Positions 1-6,870 of a DNA stretch of 11,581 nucleotides are shown here, in pieces (within the stretch, counting starts at the first letter, position 1; each line of letters starts with the position of its first letter). Source of the DNA: Phoronis pallida (lineage: Eukaryota; Phoronida; Phoronidae). The stretch is taken from contig JAOXYC010204574.1 in NCBI GenBank assembly GCA_028565715.1, forward strand, positions 1 to 11,581, given 5' to 3'. The translations under genes and the position numbers were made by a program. Below the pieces are notes generated by a model. It did not search any database. It had not been told where the DNA came from and was given only the letters and a program-made list of their open reading frames with translations.

Positions 1-240
1 GGTCATGCGCATTCGCGCTGGAGAGAAGCATTCGCGTCTCCTTTCGCTAGAGTGACTTAAGTCGGATGTCGAGTATTCCACAATTTGGACATGACTTATT
101 TTTTCAAAAGGGTTTTAATGTTTAATTTCAATGTGGTGGGAAAGTACAATAACTGAAGTAGGCCTATATGAAACAAAGTTTATCAGCCATTTGGATGGAT
201 TTTGTGGTTTTTGTGGGTACATGAAGTTCAAATTCCTAGA

Positions 241-472
241 CATTTTGGAGCAGGAAGGACATTTTTGTTTTTACAATATTTTGCAAAATACTTGAAACAG
301 ATGGCAAGACATGATGAATGTACCCTATAAATAATTAATCAACAAGATTTTGATGATTTAGGCTTATTTTTTATGAATATAAAAAAATATTTTTATGAAT
401 ATGATATATTTTATGAATATAATTTTATTTATACCAAAATAGAAAATCGAAATGTCCTTCCGGCTCCAAATG
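241..472. repeat. Imperfect inverted repeat around an AT-rich core
   Basis: The left arm at 241-267 reads CATTTTGGAGCAGGAAGGAC and continues into ATTTTTG. The reverse complement of 448-472 reads CATTTGGAGCCGGAAGGACA and continues into TTTCG. The two arms agree over about 25 positions with one gap and a few mismatches. They flank an AT-rich centre of about 180 bp. The layout resembles a decayed MITE or a fragment of a palindromic repeat. I saw no target-site duplication at these arm ends, so the true element ends are uncertain. Confidence 0.55.
369..420 (+). repeat. Three local copies of TTTTATGAATAT
   Basis: Exact copies of the 12-mer TTTTATGAATAT start at 369, 391 and 409. They are separated by short A/T spacers, so spacing is irregular (22 then 18 bases). 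This is a small degenerate AT-rich tandem array inside the 241-472 inverted repeat and probably arose by local duplication. Confidence 0.6.
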
Positions 473-2448
473 AGTGACATTATTTTTCATTATTTTGTGA
501 CATTTATTCTACCATTGGCATTCAAGTTTTTCTCCAAAATAATCATTTTAGATGTATTTAAGCTTCATAACTAAATCCAAGATGGCCATTCCAAAGCTTC
601 AAGCAGACGACAGTTTTCAATAAATCTTAAATTTTCCCAAAAATGTCTTTTTAAAAAAACTATGAAACTTACTATTTCTGTCAGAAAGTTGATATGAACA
701 TGTATACAATCTTCAGTCATGTTTTCCAAAGCACTTGCTTGAAAAGTTTTTGTTTAAAACTGGTATTGGGACGAACCGACACAGTTACAATTGTTTGCAA
801 TATAATGAGATAAAATCAAAATTGAACAAAAATTAAGATATCAATTGATAACTGAACTTGTTTTTATCTTACAAATGTTATTTTTTGGAACTTAAATTTT
901 GAAATTATTTGAGAAAAAGTGGTTTTTCCAATGTCTTTGGATTTAAGTTTCCGGTTGTAGCAGGTAACGATTCAATTCATAAGAAAAAAACCCACAAAAA
1001 GATCCCTTTTCAATAGGATTTACATGCTAATAGCAATGTATGGCCTTTTCATTGAGGACCCCAAACGTGGACAAATTGAAAAGAGTGTAAGTTGACAACA
1101 TCATACTCTATTGCCACAAGAATCAATTCAATTTGATTGCTAAACCTTTACACAAAAGTATGTTTATTTTTTTTGGAAATTTTTCTTATTTCTTAAAGTA
1201 TTTGAAAATATAAAAATTAGTGTGGTGCACCACCTTAGCTGTTGTGGGTTATGAAGTGGCATGGAACATCGGTACAATGTGAATTTATAATGTCATTAAT
1301 GTGGCCCCTCAATTTTCCTGCAGAAATGAAAAGTAAATCAGATCAAAATAAAATTCCCATTAAAAGGGAAGACATGCCTGGTGGAGGTACATTACGTATG
1401 GTTTTATTTTTAAATTAGAAGCTCTTATCATTGAAAATACATCTGTGCATTTTAAATGACTATTTAAACAGTTGTCACTTGGGACTTCCAATCTATTCAG
1501 TTGCAATTTTTATCAAATGCAATCAAAACCAATGACAATTCATCAACTGATTACTGTAAAGCAAACAACTCGTAACCACAAAAATAATCAAAGTAATCGC
1601 TCAGTCAGTCCGTCATTCCCATCGTGAAATAAGGCAATGAAAGTGATGTAGAATTAAAAGAGTATTGTCAACAACCTTGTTTTTTACAAAATCATATGGA
1701 TAAATTGTAAGTAAACAAAGGTTGTTTCTCAAGTTTTATGGCCTGATGTTCACAATTGATTTCTGTCAATTATTTGTGTAACCGCTTGACAGATTTGGAC
1801 AAAATTAAGAACTGTTTTTTGTATTAATGGCCGGCAGCTTTGAGCTTTGAAGTCAAAAATTCTACTAAATGGTGACGTAGTTATTGAGAAAATGAGATTC
1901 AAATAAAACCTTGACACAACTTTGTTTTGCTGCTTTCAAAGTTCAAAACTTTTGTTGGTCTATAGATAAAAGCATAGATTGAACGATTTCTTCAAAAAAA
2001 AAATTTGAAGGACAAAAAGGCCGGGACAGTTGCATTTTAACTTTAAAGGCAGTCACAGTCGGTTTACAGACGACTTAGCACAAGTTTGGTGTTTTTTAAA
2101 CCAGCGGGTTTGGTTTGCAAGTTCTTGACACACAGAACAATGTGTTAACTTTTGTTTTCAAAAGAAAAAAACGTGCATTTCTTACCGATTTCTAGCAACT
2201 TGACACAGTTTAAGAGTGGCATTCTTATTTTGAGCTTTTAAACTAGATAATTATGGACGCTCTAGTTTTCAGTGTTGAAAGTCGGACATATTCTAAGCCA
2301 TTTGAGATTATAAAAAGGCAACTTTAGTGCATTGAAGAGCTGTTTTTGACAGCTGAAAGTGCTTGGGTTTTGTTGCTGTTAACAGAACTGTGACCCCCTT
2401 AAAAGTGTTGATTGTTTTGTTCTTGTTTACATTTTTCACTTGTTGCAG

Positions 2449-2577
2449 ACAACTGGTTTCATGGAACAGACGGTACCATATGCCATAGTGGAAGACATTA
2501 ACATAGTATCCAGGTGGGATGCTGGTCAGAAGTTCTGCATGAGGGTTACAATACCAGATGGATCGATTCTTATACAA
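2449..2577 (+). CDS. CMIP: CMIP exon A: middle of the PH domain (43 codons, partial gene)
   Basis: This exon encodes 43 residues starting TTGFMEQTVPYAIVEDINIV and ending TIPDGSILIQ. It matches the vertebrate CMIP segment from TGYMENSV through AIEDV to LTIPGGTVLLQ, which forms the central strands of the PH domain. CMIP is an intracellular adaptor. In vertebrates it is reported to bind filamin A and to inhibit Fyn signalling in T cells and podocytes. Boundaries rest on TTGTTGCAG before 2449 and GTAAGC from 2578. Both flanking introns are phase 0. The open frame runs on past the donor to 2646, but the added residues show no similarity to CMIP and are intron read-through. Family assignment is by recognition, and the following exons continue the same protein in order. 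Confidence 0.88.
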
Positions 2578-2720
2578 GTAAGCACATCACTTTTATTTTT
2601 TATTTGTAAATTCTGGGAACATTACCAACATGAAAAGTCTACTTGAACTGAGATGATGGACCTTCGAGTTTGAACCTCATTACTGAAATCTTCCTAGATA
2701 ATTTTATAAGGGCCCTTAGG

Positions 2721-2933
2721 GAGGTGCTCGTAGCTTAGTGGTTAGAGTCCTGGCCTTTAACAAAAAGGTCTTTTCGAGAATACCGCTCGCCTGCTGTATG
2801 CTCCACGGGGAGTAGAAATGGCACTTGAGTGAACATATCCGTAGCCTGTGTAATGCTGTTAAGAACTGTAAAGCGCTTTGAATAAAAAAATGCTATTTTT
2901 AAATAGCAGCACTGGGCGTTATTATTATTATTT
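2721..2933 (+). mobile_element. tRNA-derived SINE-like element with ATT tail
   Basis: The head resembles a tRNA 5' half: a box A-like TAGCTTAGTGG at 2731-2741 is followed by GTTAGAG. A degraded box B (TTTTCGAGAATACC, 2771-2784) lies about 40 bp downstream. A non-tRNA body then leads to GTAAAGCGCTTTG, a short hairpin (TGCTATTT/AAATAGCA, 2891-2908), GGGCGTT and an ATTATTATTATT tail. This order of tRNA head, unrelated body and simple-repeat tail is the standard build of a SINE mobilised by a LINE. Box B is diverged, which suggests an old copy. The 5' edge is approximate, and the target-site duplication is not convincing. Confidence 0.7.
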
Positions 2934-3238
2934 GTTACTCGGTAAAATTATTTTTAAGGGGGTTGGGGTGCTTATTTTTTCCTCGACAGAACTACTTTTT
3001 ACCATTTAACACTCTCATGACATTAACTTCGCTACAAGTGGCGCATATATTCACAATTTCCGGCAGAGAAAAACGTTAACGCTATGTAGTATATTTCAAA
3101 CATTTATTAAAAAACGAACTATTTAAGGTATATCCTCATGTGAAAAGGTGCACATCGTCGCTCATGGGGTAAAATATATACTGGCTATTAAAAGCGCTAT
3201 TATGTGTTAAAATTCAGATAGAAGTAGGACGGGCTCGG

Positions 3239-3311
3239 GGCTGGATAGCTCAGATGGTAGAGCATCTGACCGGCAATCAGGGAGACCTGGGTTCGAGTCC
3301 CAGTTCAGTTC
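3239..3311 (+). tRNA. tRNA-like sequence, probable pseudogene or SINE head
   Basis: The sequence folds as a full cloverleaf. The acceptor stem is GGCTGGA with TTCAGTT (7 bp, three of them G-U). The D arm is GCTC/GAGC with an 8-nt loop containing GG. The anticodon stem is TCTGA/TCAGG. The variable loop is 5 nt. The T arm is CTGGG/CCCAG with loop TTCGAGT. The anticodon loop reads CCGGCAA, which puts C instead of the near-universal U at position 33. The anticodon would be GGC (Ala), which eukaryotic nuclear tRNAs normally do not use. The G-U-rich acceptor stem also does not look like tRNA-Ala. I favour a tRNA-derived repeat or pseudogene over a working tRNA. No introns or encoded CCA are seen. 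Confidence 0.55.
3246..3300 (+). promoter_or_regulatory. Internal Pol III promoter (box A and box B)
   Basis: Box A is TAGCTCAGATGG at 3246-3257, close to the TRGYNNARNNG consensus. Box B is GGTTCGAGTCC at 3290-3300, a perfect match to GGTTCGANTCC. Spacing is normal for a tRNA gene. The intact box B is in contrast with the decayed one in the SINE-like element about 0.5 kb upstream, so this unit may be younger or under constraint. Activity is inferred from the motifs only. Confidence 0.55.
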
Positions 3312-3314
3312 GGA

Positions 3315-3320
3315 TTTTTT
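3315..3320 (+). terminator. Possible Pol III terminator (T6)
   Basis: Six T residues start four bases after the last acceptor-stem base of the tRNA-like unit. This is the position expected for a Pol III stop signal, and it suggests that the cassette arrived or was kept as a transcription unit. T runs are common in this AT-rich DNA, so coincidence is possible. Confidence 0.4.
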
Positions 3321-3975
3321 CTGTCTTTTCAAATTCATTATTTGAGGTATGTACATGAAATTTTGAGATGTGTAGAAAAGTTTACTGCTTCAAGATATAT
3401 TTTTACCTACTAAGAGTGTGCATCAGGTCTTGAGATAATTGCTCAGTTGCAATCAGGTAAGTTCAATGTTTAAAAATCATCCGATTCTAGCGAAATTATC
3501 CATTGAATTCTGTCAAAAATTGTTGTCGGATAATTCATCATCTGTTTCCTTTTAAAACTCAAAATCGTCCGTTATCTCTCGACGAAATGTCCGTGTTTCT
3601 CAAGAAGTTTCAAAAAAATTCTCACTTTATCGGATAATTAAATCCGTCAAAATCTTGTAAATTTGCAAAATATTTTCCCATACAAAATCAAACAATCTTG
3701 CGACTTACTTAAGAATCATGTTATTTCTTGCATTTTTGAGATCACCGTTGAGATATGGGTGGCTGTAGTGATCAATATCGCGGCAGTGATTTTCCGCGAT
3801 CGGTGTAGTTTCGATTCTTAGTTTTCTAGTTTAAACTGGCGTGGGAGTCTCTAATTTTTAACCTTGAGTATAAGCATTACCTGTTTTACAAAATCTCAAT
3901 TATGTGCTTGTACGCAACTGTCTGTACCCAGGGGTATATGCCCACCCTACTTTATGTGGTTGGCATTCCCAATCG

Positions 3976-3993
3976 ATAAGCCCATGGGCTTAT
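3976..3993. repeat. Perfect 18-bp palindrome
   Basis: ATAAGCCCATGGGCTTAT is identical to its reverse complement. It lies about 130 bp upstream of exon B within the intron. It could be a dimeric protein-binding site or a chance palindrome. No neighbouring element explains it. Confidence 0.6.
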
Positions 3994-4125
3994 ACCAGAG
4001 TGTGTATGTACAGTTAGGTCAGCAATTGCCAGTTGAGTATACTAATAGATTCATATCCCCTGTGATTTATTTTAAGACGCATGTCTAAATATGGATATTG
4101 TAATGGGTTATTAATTGTGTTTCAG

Positions 4126-4176
4126 CTGAACAATGCCTATGTGCGTGACCAGTGGTTCCATTCTTTACAGTGGAAG
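4126..4176 (+). CDS. CMIP: CMIP exon B: C-terminal helix of the PH domain (17 codons)
   Basis: This 51-bp exon encodes LNNAYVRDQWFHSLQWK. Vertebrate CMIP has the same DQWFHSLQWK block after an NSYLR segment, so this is the strongest single match in the window. In PH domains this region is the C-terminal amphipathic helix, whose conserved tryptophan packs against the barrel; here it would be the W of DQWF. The acceptor is TTTCAG ending at 4125 and the donor is GTGAGT from 4177. Both introns are phase 0. The exon is short enough that gene finders may miss it. In vertebrates this block follows the exon A block directly and is followed directly by the exon C block. Confidence 0.92.
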
Positions 4177-4226
4177 GTGAGTGGCTTACCAGTGTTCTCC
4201 ATGACCTGTTTAAACATGTCGCCGCC

Positions 4227-4288
4227 ACATGTTTGAAATTTGAAAAATGGCCGAGCGACACGTTTGAATGGCCGCGCGACATGTTTGA
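4227..4288 (+). repeat. Short degenerate tandem repeat with CG-rich core
   Basis: ACATGTTTGA, ACACGTTTGA and ACATGTTTGA start at 4227, 4258 and 4279. They are separated by ATGGCCGAGCG and ATGGCCGCGCG, giving about two and a half copies of a unit of 21-31 bp. The first copy also pairs with TTTAAACATGT at 4209-4219 to form a hairpin with a CG-rich loop. This is a local duplication just downstream of the exon B donor. Confidence 0.6.
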
Positions 4289-5274
4289 GAAATTTTTTTT
4301 TTCTTTCAATGTGGTGAAAAGTGATAATTTTAGCACCAATAATACTTTACCATTCCTAAAACTCCTAAGGCCTTCTTTAGTTTTTTAGTTTATATTATTA
4401 AAATGCTCAGTTTGTTGAAAATTAAGAGAAAATCTTAAATAAAAATTGCAAAACAATGGATTTCACCACCATGCATTCTGTTTTTCGCGCGAAGCGATGC
4501 GCGTCAAGGTTCACCAAATTATATAATGCGCCGTGTTTGAATTTTCTGATGTGGAGAACACTGCTTACTCAACATTAACTTACGGTAAAAGCTAGCCATT
4601 TTCAGACACCAAATGGCACAGGTGAACATCTATTTATTCAAATTGTTCAAAAGATGTTCATTTATCAAACTCACAGTTCTTGATAGGTATGTCCTATCCC
4701 ATCATGTATGAAGGAAGTAAAAGTGATGAGCCCGGAAGCAGTTAAAACAAATAATGAGTACTTGAAATTTTGTCAGTTTTGGTAATTCTTTTTGGCCGAA
4801 AATGGCGAGCTTTTACCATTATACAAACACTACTCTAAAAAAATGGAATACTTTTTTCATCAGCAGTGTTTTTATTTTTACAATTCAAGATACTGTCTCT
4901 ATGTAAGTGTAAATCCTCTGTCACAACGCAAATTAACTAGAAATTTAGGGGGTGAATTCATTGTTAGATACAACTTCTTTGTATCCAAGTAAAAAATTCA
5001 AACAAATCTGTAGAGGGGGAATTTGAACAAAACCTGTAGGTGATAAAAAAATTTATGTGTCAGATATTTCACCCGATTGTTTATTGTTTAGTATTTCAAG
5101 AAATAAAAGGTCACTATGTATCTCAAAAACAATAACAGGAAAGTCTATTATGTAACAGTAGTGTTCATACTTGTGTAGGATGCTATTTGTAAACATGCTT
5201 GTATTCTTTTCTATCCTGCTAATTGAATGAACTCATGTAGCAAAACAGGAACTAGTCATTGTCAAACTTAAAGG

Positions 5275-5602
5275 TATACATTGCTACTTACGAATGTGAA
5301 ATTATCAACTATTGAATGATGCCAATTGTGTTGGACTTATTGTTACAAATTGCATCCTTACATCCATCCGAGCATATAAATACCTTCACTTCTTCCGGAA
5401 GTCTCTATACAGGTGGCCTATGTGACTTGATGAGATATCTAGACTGGAAGTCAAGATAACTGATATCAAATGTAACCTATTAACTTTGTATTTTTGATAA
5501 AGAATGAAGGTAGTCACATGAATTGGCAACGAAAAGTGATCAAACTGTGTAAAAGATTATTTCAATAATTGATAGTTCTACCTTCGTAAGTAGCGATGTA
5601 TA
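5275..5602. mobile_element. MITE-like element with about 42-bp inverted termini
   Basis: The left end at 5275-5294 is the reverse complement of the right end at 5583-5602, which reads TTCGTAAGTAGCGATGTATA, with one mismatch in 20. The similarity continues inward for about 22 more bases with roughly six mismatches (to about 5316 on the left and 5561 on the right). The element is 328 bp, has no coding capacity and starts and ends in TATACAT/ATGTATA. A TA target duplication, as in Tc1/mariner, would fit but cannot be proved because the terminus itself contains TA. Similar flanking words (AAACTTA on the left, TAAGTTT on the right) suggest the inverted repeat may extend further with a small indel. 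Confidence 0.72.
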
Positions 5603-5996
5603 AGTTTAACCTTTATAAACTGAACCATGTTGAAGTAGTGTATGTATTATATGCGTTTTACCTGATTCATGTAGCTGTGTTGTTCTCTCTTCATATCTAC
5701 CTGGGTTAATGTATCACCAAGTTGTTATTTAGCCGGCAAACCGATTGGTTCTTTTCATCTACAAACCTGACAACTCTTGACTTATTTCAACGTCTACACC
5801 GTAGAACTTACTACTTGACCTCTAAACTATCAGCTCAACAATCACGGCCGGAATTTAAATCAGACATTTTCATGGCCAGCCCAGTCAAAGAGTCTGGGTT
5901 CAAGAAAAGACACATTATGCAAATCATCTAGAGTCTTTGTATACTTCTAATGGCATTTGTTCAGTCAATGCTAACATTTCTTCAGTTTCCCTAATC

Positions 5997-6460
5997 CAGG
6001 GTACCCAGACTTCCGCTGTCCTGCACACCTTTTACGTGTTCGCGCACAGATTTCTTCAGTCATGCACCACCTATTCCACACACACAGACACAATTCTTCA
6101 CTCGCGCACCACTTTTTTTCACTCGCGCACCACTTTTTCCAGTATCGCGGATAATATTCCTCATTCGCACACAATATTCCGCAGTCACGGACAAACTTGT
6201 TGATCGCGCTGATCAATGAAATCTCTGGTGACCACGTGCGAATGTCATGTTGAGTCCAGATCTTTGTGCGCGAATGTGGAATATTGTCCGTGAATGAGGA
6301 ATATTGTCCGCGATACTGGAAAAAGTGGTGCGCAAGTGAAGAATTGTGTCTGTGGGTGTGGAATAGGTGGTGCATGACTGAGGAATTGTGTGTGCGACTG
6401 AAGAAATCTGTGTGCGAACACGTAAAAGGTGTGCGGGACTGCGGAAGTCTGGGTACCCTG
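5997..6460. mobile_element. 464-bp foldback element; arms built of tandem units of about 20 bp
   Basis: Both ends start with CAGGGTACCCAGACTTCCGC read inward. The arms run from 5997 to about 6190 and from about 6262 to 6460, and can pair almost throughout. Each arm is an array of units of about 20-21 bp of the type CGCGCACCAC-TTTT-CCAGT. The left arm has one extra TTTTTTTCACT-type unit, and the right arm has one extra unit (around 6377-6397) that the left lacks. The centre (about 6197-6261) is unpaired apart from a small TTGATC/GATCAA stem. The 5-bp sequence TAATC abuts both ends (5992-5996 and 6461-6465), which fits a target-site duplication. Long open frames of up to 194 codons cross it on both strands, but they follow from unit lengths near 21 bp and the mirror symmetry and are not taken as genes. 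The CAGGG end recalls hAT termini, but hAT duplications are usually 8 bp, so the class is left open. Confidence 0.82.
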
Positions 6461-6510
6461 TAATCTTCTTCTTGAATAACAAACTTTCTTCCTGTTGGCA
6501 CTGTAGTGAT

Positions 6511-6682
6511 GAATAATAAAACAGTGACGACTGATCTGAATTTAAGACCTAACATGTTTTACATCATCAAATGTGCATGGTCACATACTGTAAACATTCA
6601 GTTTACCTGTGACCATGCACCTTTGACGATGTGAAACATGCCAGGTTTTAAATTCAGATAAGACATTACTGTTTTATTATTC
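6511..6682. repeat. Long hairpin: about 85-bp arms, 5-nt loop
   Basis: Bases 6511-6595 and the reverse complement of 6601-6682 agree at roughly 83%, with one 3-base gap. Both begin GAATAATAAAACAGT and share ATCTGAATTTAA and GTGCATGGTCACA. The loop is ATTCA at 6596-6600. The structure starts 50 bp after the foldback element and ends 116 bp before exon C. It is probably a palindromic MITE or an inverted duplication. As RNA it would form a long imperfect duplex in the pre-mRNA, too long for a typical animal pre-miRNA. Related TTCTTGAAT words lie outside both arms (about 6469 and 6687), but they are too short to call a target duplication. Confidence 0.8.
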
Positions 6683-6798
6683 GCCTTTCTTGAATTATTT
6701 TGACTTAAATCTTTAGTGTGCGGTCCATTTCTGCATGTATCCAGTGAGTCATGGTAAAAATTTATTGTATCATGATTTGGTTTACGTTTTGTTTTCAG

Positions 6799-6870
6799 CG
6801 ACAAATGTACAGATTTGAGAAGATGCTGAAAAACTGCCAACGACCAGAGATTCTAGTCAAAGAAATCAAG
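6799..6870 (+). CDS. CMIP: CMIP exon C: linker after the PH domain (24 codons)
   Basis: The exon encodes 24 residues, starting RQMYRFEKMLKNC and ending EILVKEIK. Vertebrate CMIP continues directly after SLQWK with a basic KKIYKYKK segment and then a VLKEIR block, so order and spacing agree. The acceptor is GTTTTCAG ending at 6798, and the donor is GTGTGT from 6871, weaker than the other donors. The flanking introns are phase 0. The sequence is basic and likely helical. The exon lies close downstream of the long hairpin at 6511-6682. Confidence 0.88.

Larger units (their letters stand above)
1..2448 (+). other. CMIP: Upstream CMIP intron, 3' part (incomplete)
   Basis: This stretch is AT-rich and contains no exon I can assign to CMIP. 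It ends in a plausible acceptor, a T-rich run and then TTGTTGCAG immediately before the coding block at 2449. The vertebrate protein has a strongly conserved first half of the PH domain (with an FLRRWE-type motif) just before the block encoded by exon A. I could not find it here in any frame, so that exon should lie upstream of base 1. The intron contains an inverted repeat (241-472), AT-rich local repeats (369-420), a diverged copy of a motif repeated near 9738 and 9895 (about 1780-1806), and an exon-like stretch at 961-1086 that I treat as doubtful. Confidence 0.75.
2578..4125 (+). other. CMIP: CMIP intron between exons A and B (1548 bp)
   Basis: The donor is GTAAGC at 2578. The acceptor is TTGTGTTTCAG ending at 4125, preceded by TTATTAAT-type sequence that could serve as a branch site. 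The intron is phase 0. It holds a tRNA-derived SINE-like element (about 2721-2933), a tRNA-like Pol III cassette (3239-3311) and a perfect 18-bp palindrome (3976-3993). The 3330-3850 part contains several CGGATAATT or ATTATCC words on both strands, but I see no gene or defined element there. Confidence 0.85.
4177..6798 (+). other. CMIP: CMIP intron between exons B and C (2622 bp), rich in inverted repeats
   Basis: The donor is GTGAGT at 4177. The acceptor is TTTTGTTTTCAG ending at 6798. It contains short tandem repeats (4227-4288), a small 9-bp inverted repeat (4623-4631 with 4652-4660), a MITE-like element (5275-5602), a foldback element (5997-6460) and a long hairpin (6511-6682). The stretch 4700-5260 shows nothing I can name. 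The region 5700-5935 is less AT-rich and open in one + frame for 69 codons, but it shows no family I recognise and no CMIP residues are missing at this point. Confidence 0.88.

Noticed and set aside
1324-1386. Exon-like stretch (TTTCCTGCAG acceptor, GAG|GTAC donor) with an IKRE motif resembling a SUMO site
   Set aside because: Its only open frame ends in phase 1. Joining it to exon A would then hit a stop, so it cannot be a coding CMIP exon. A non-coding 5' exon remains possible but has no support.
4085-4339. Open frames on both strands over exon B and the following repeats
   Set aside because: The - strand frame is a shadow of exon B and the short tandem repeat. The + strand frame at 4152 starts inside exon B in another frame.
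5722-5931. Open frame of 69 codons on the + strand, in DNA less AT-rich than its surroundings
   Set aside because: In vertebrates the protein continues directly from exon B to exon C, so no extra exon is needed. No family is recognised and it has no convincing splice sites. It might be a relic of inserted coding DNA, but I cannot support that.
5971-6555. Open frame of 194 codons on the - strand
   Set aside because: It runs through the foldback element, and its repetitive residues follow from repeat units of about 21 bp. The opposite strand is open too because the arms mirror each other. No domain or splice logic supports it.
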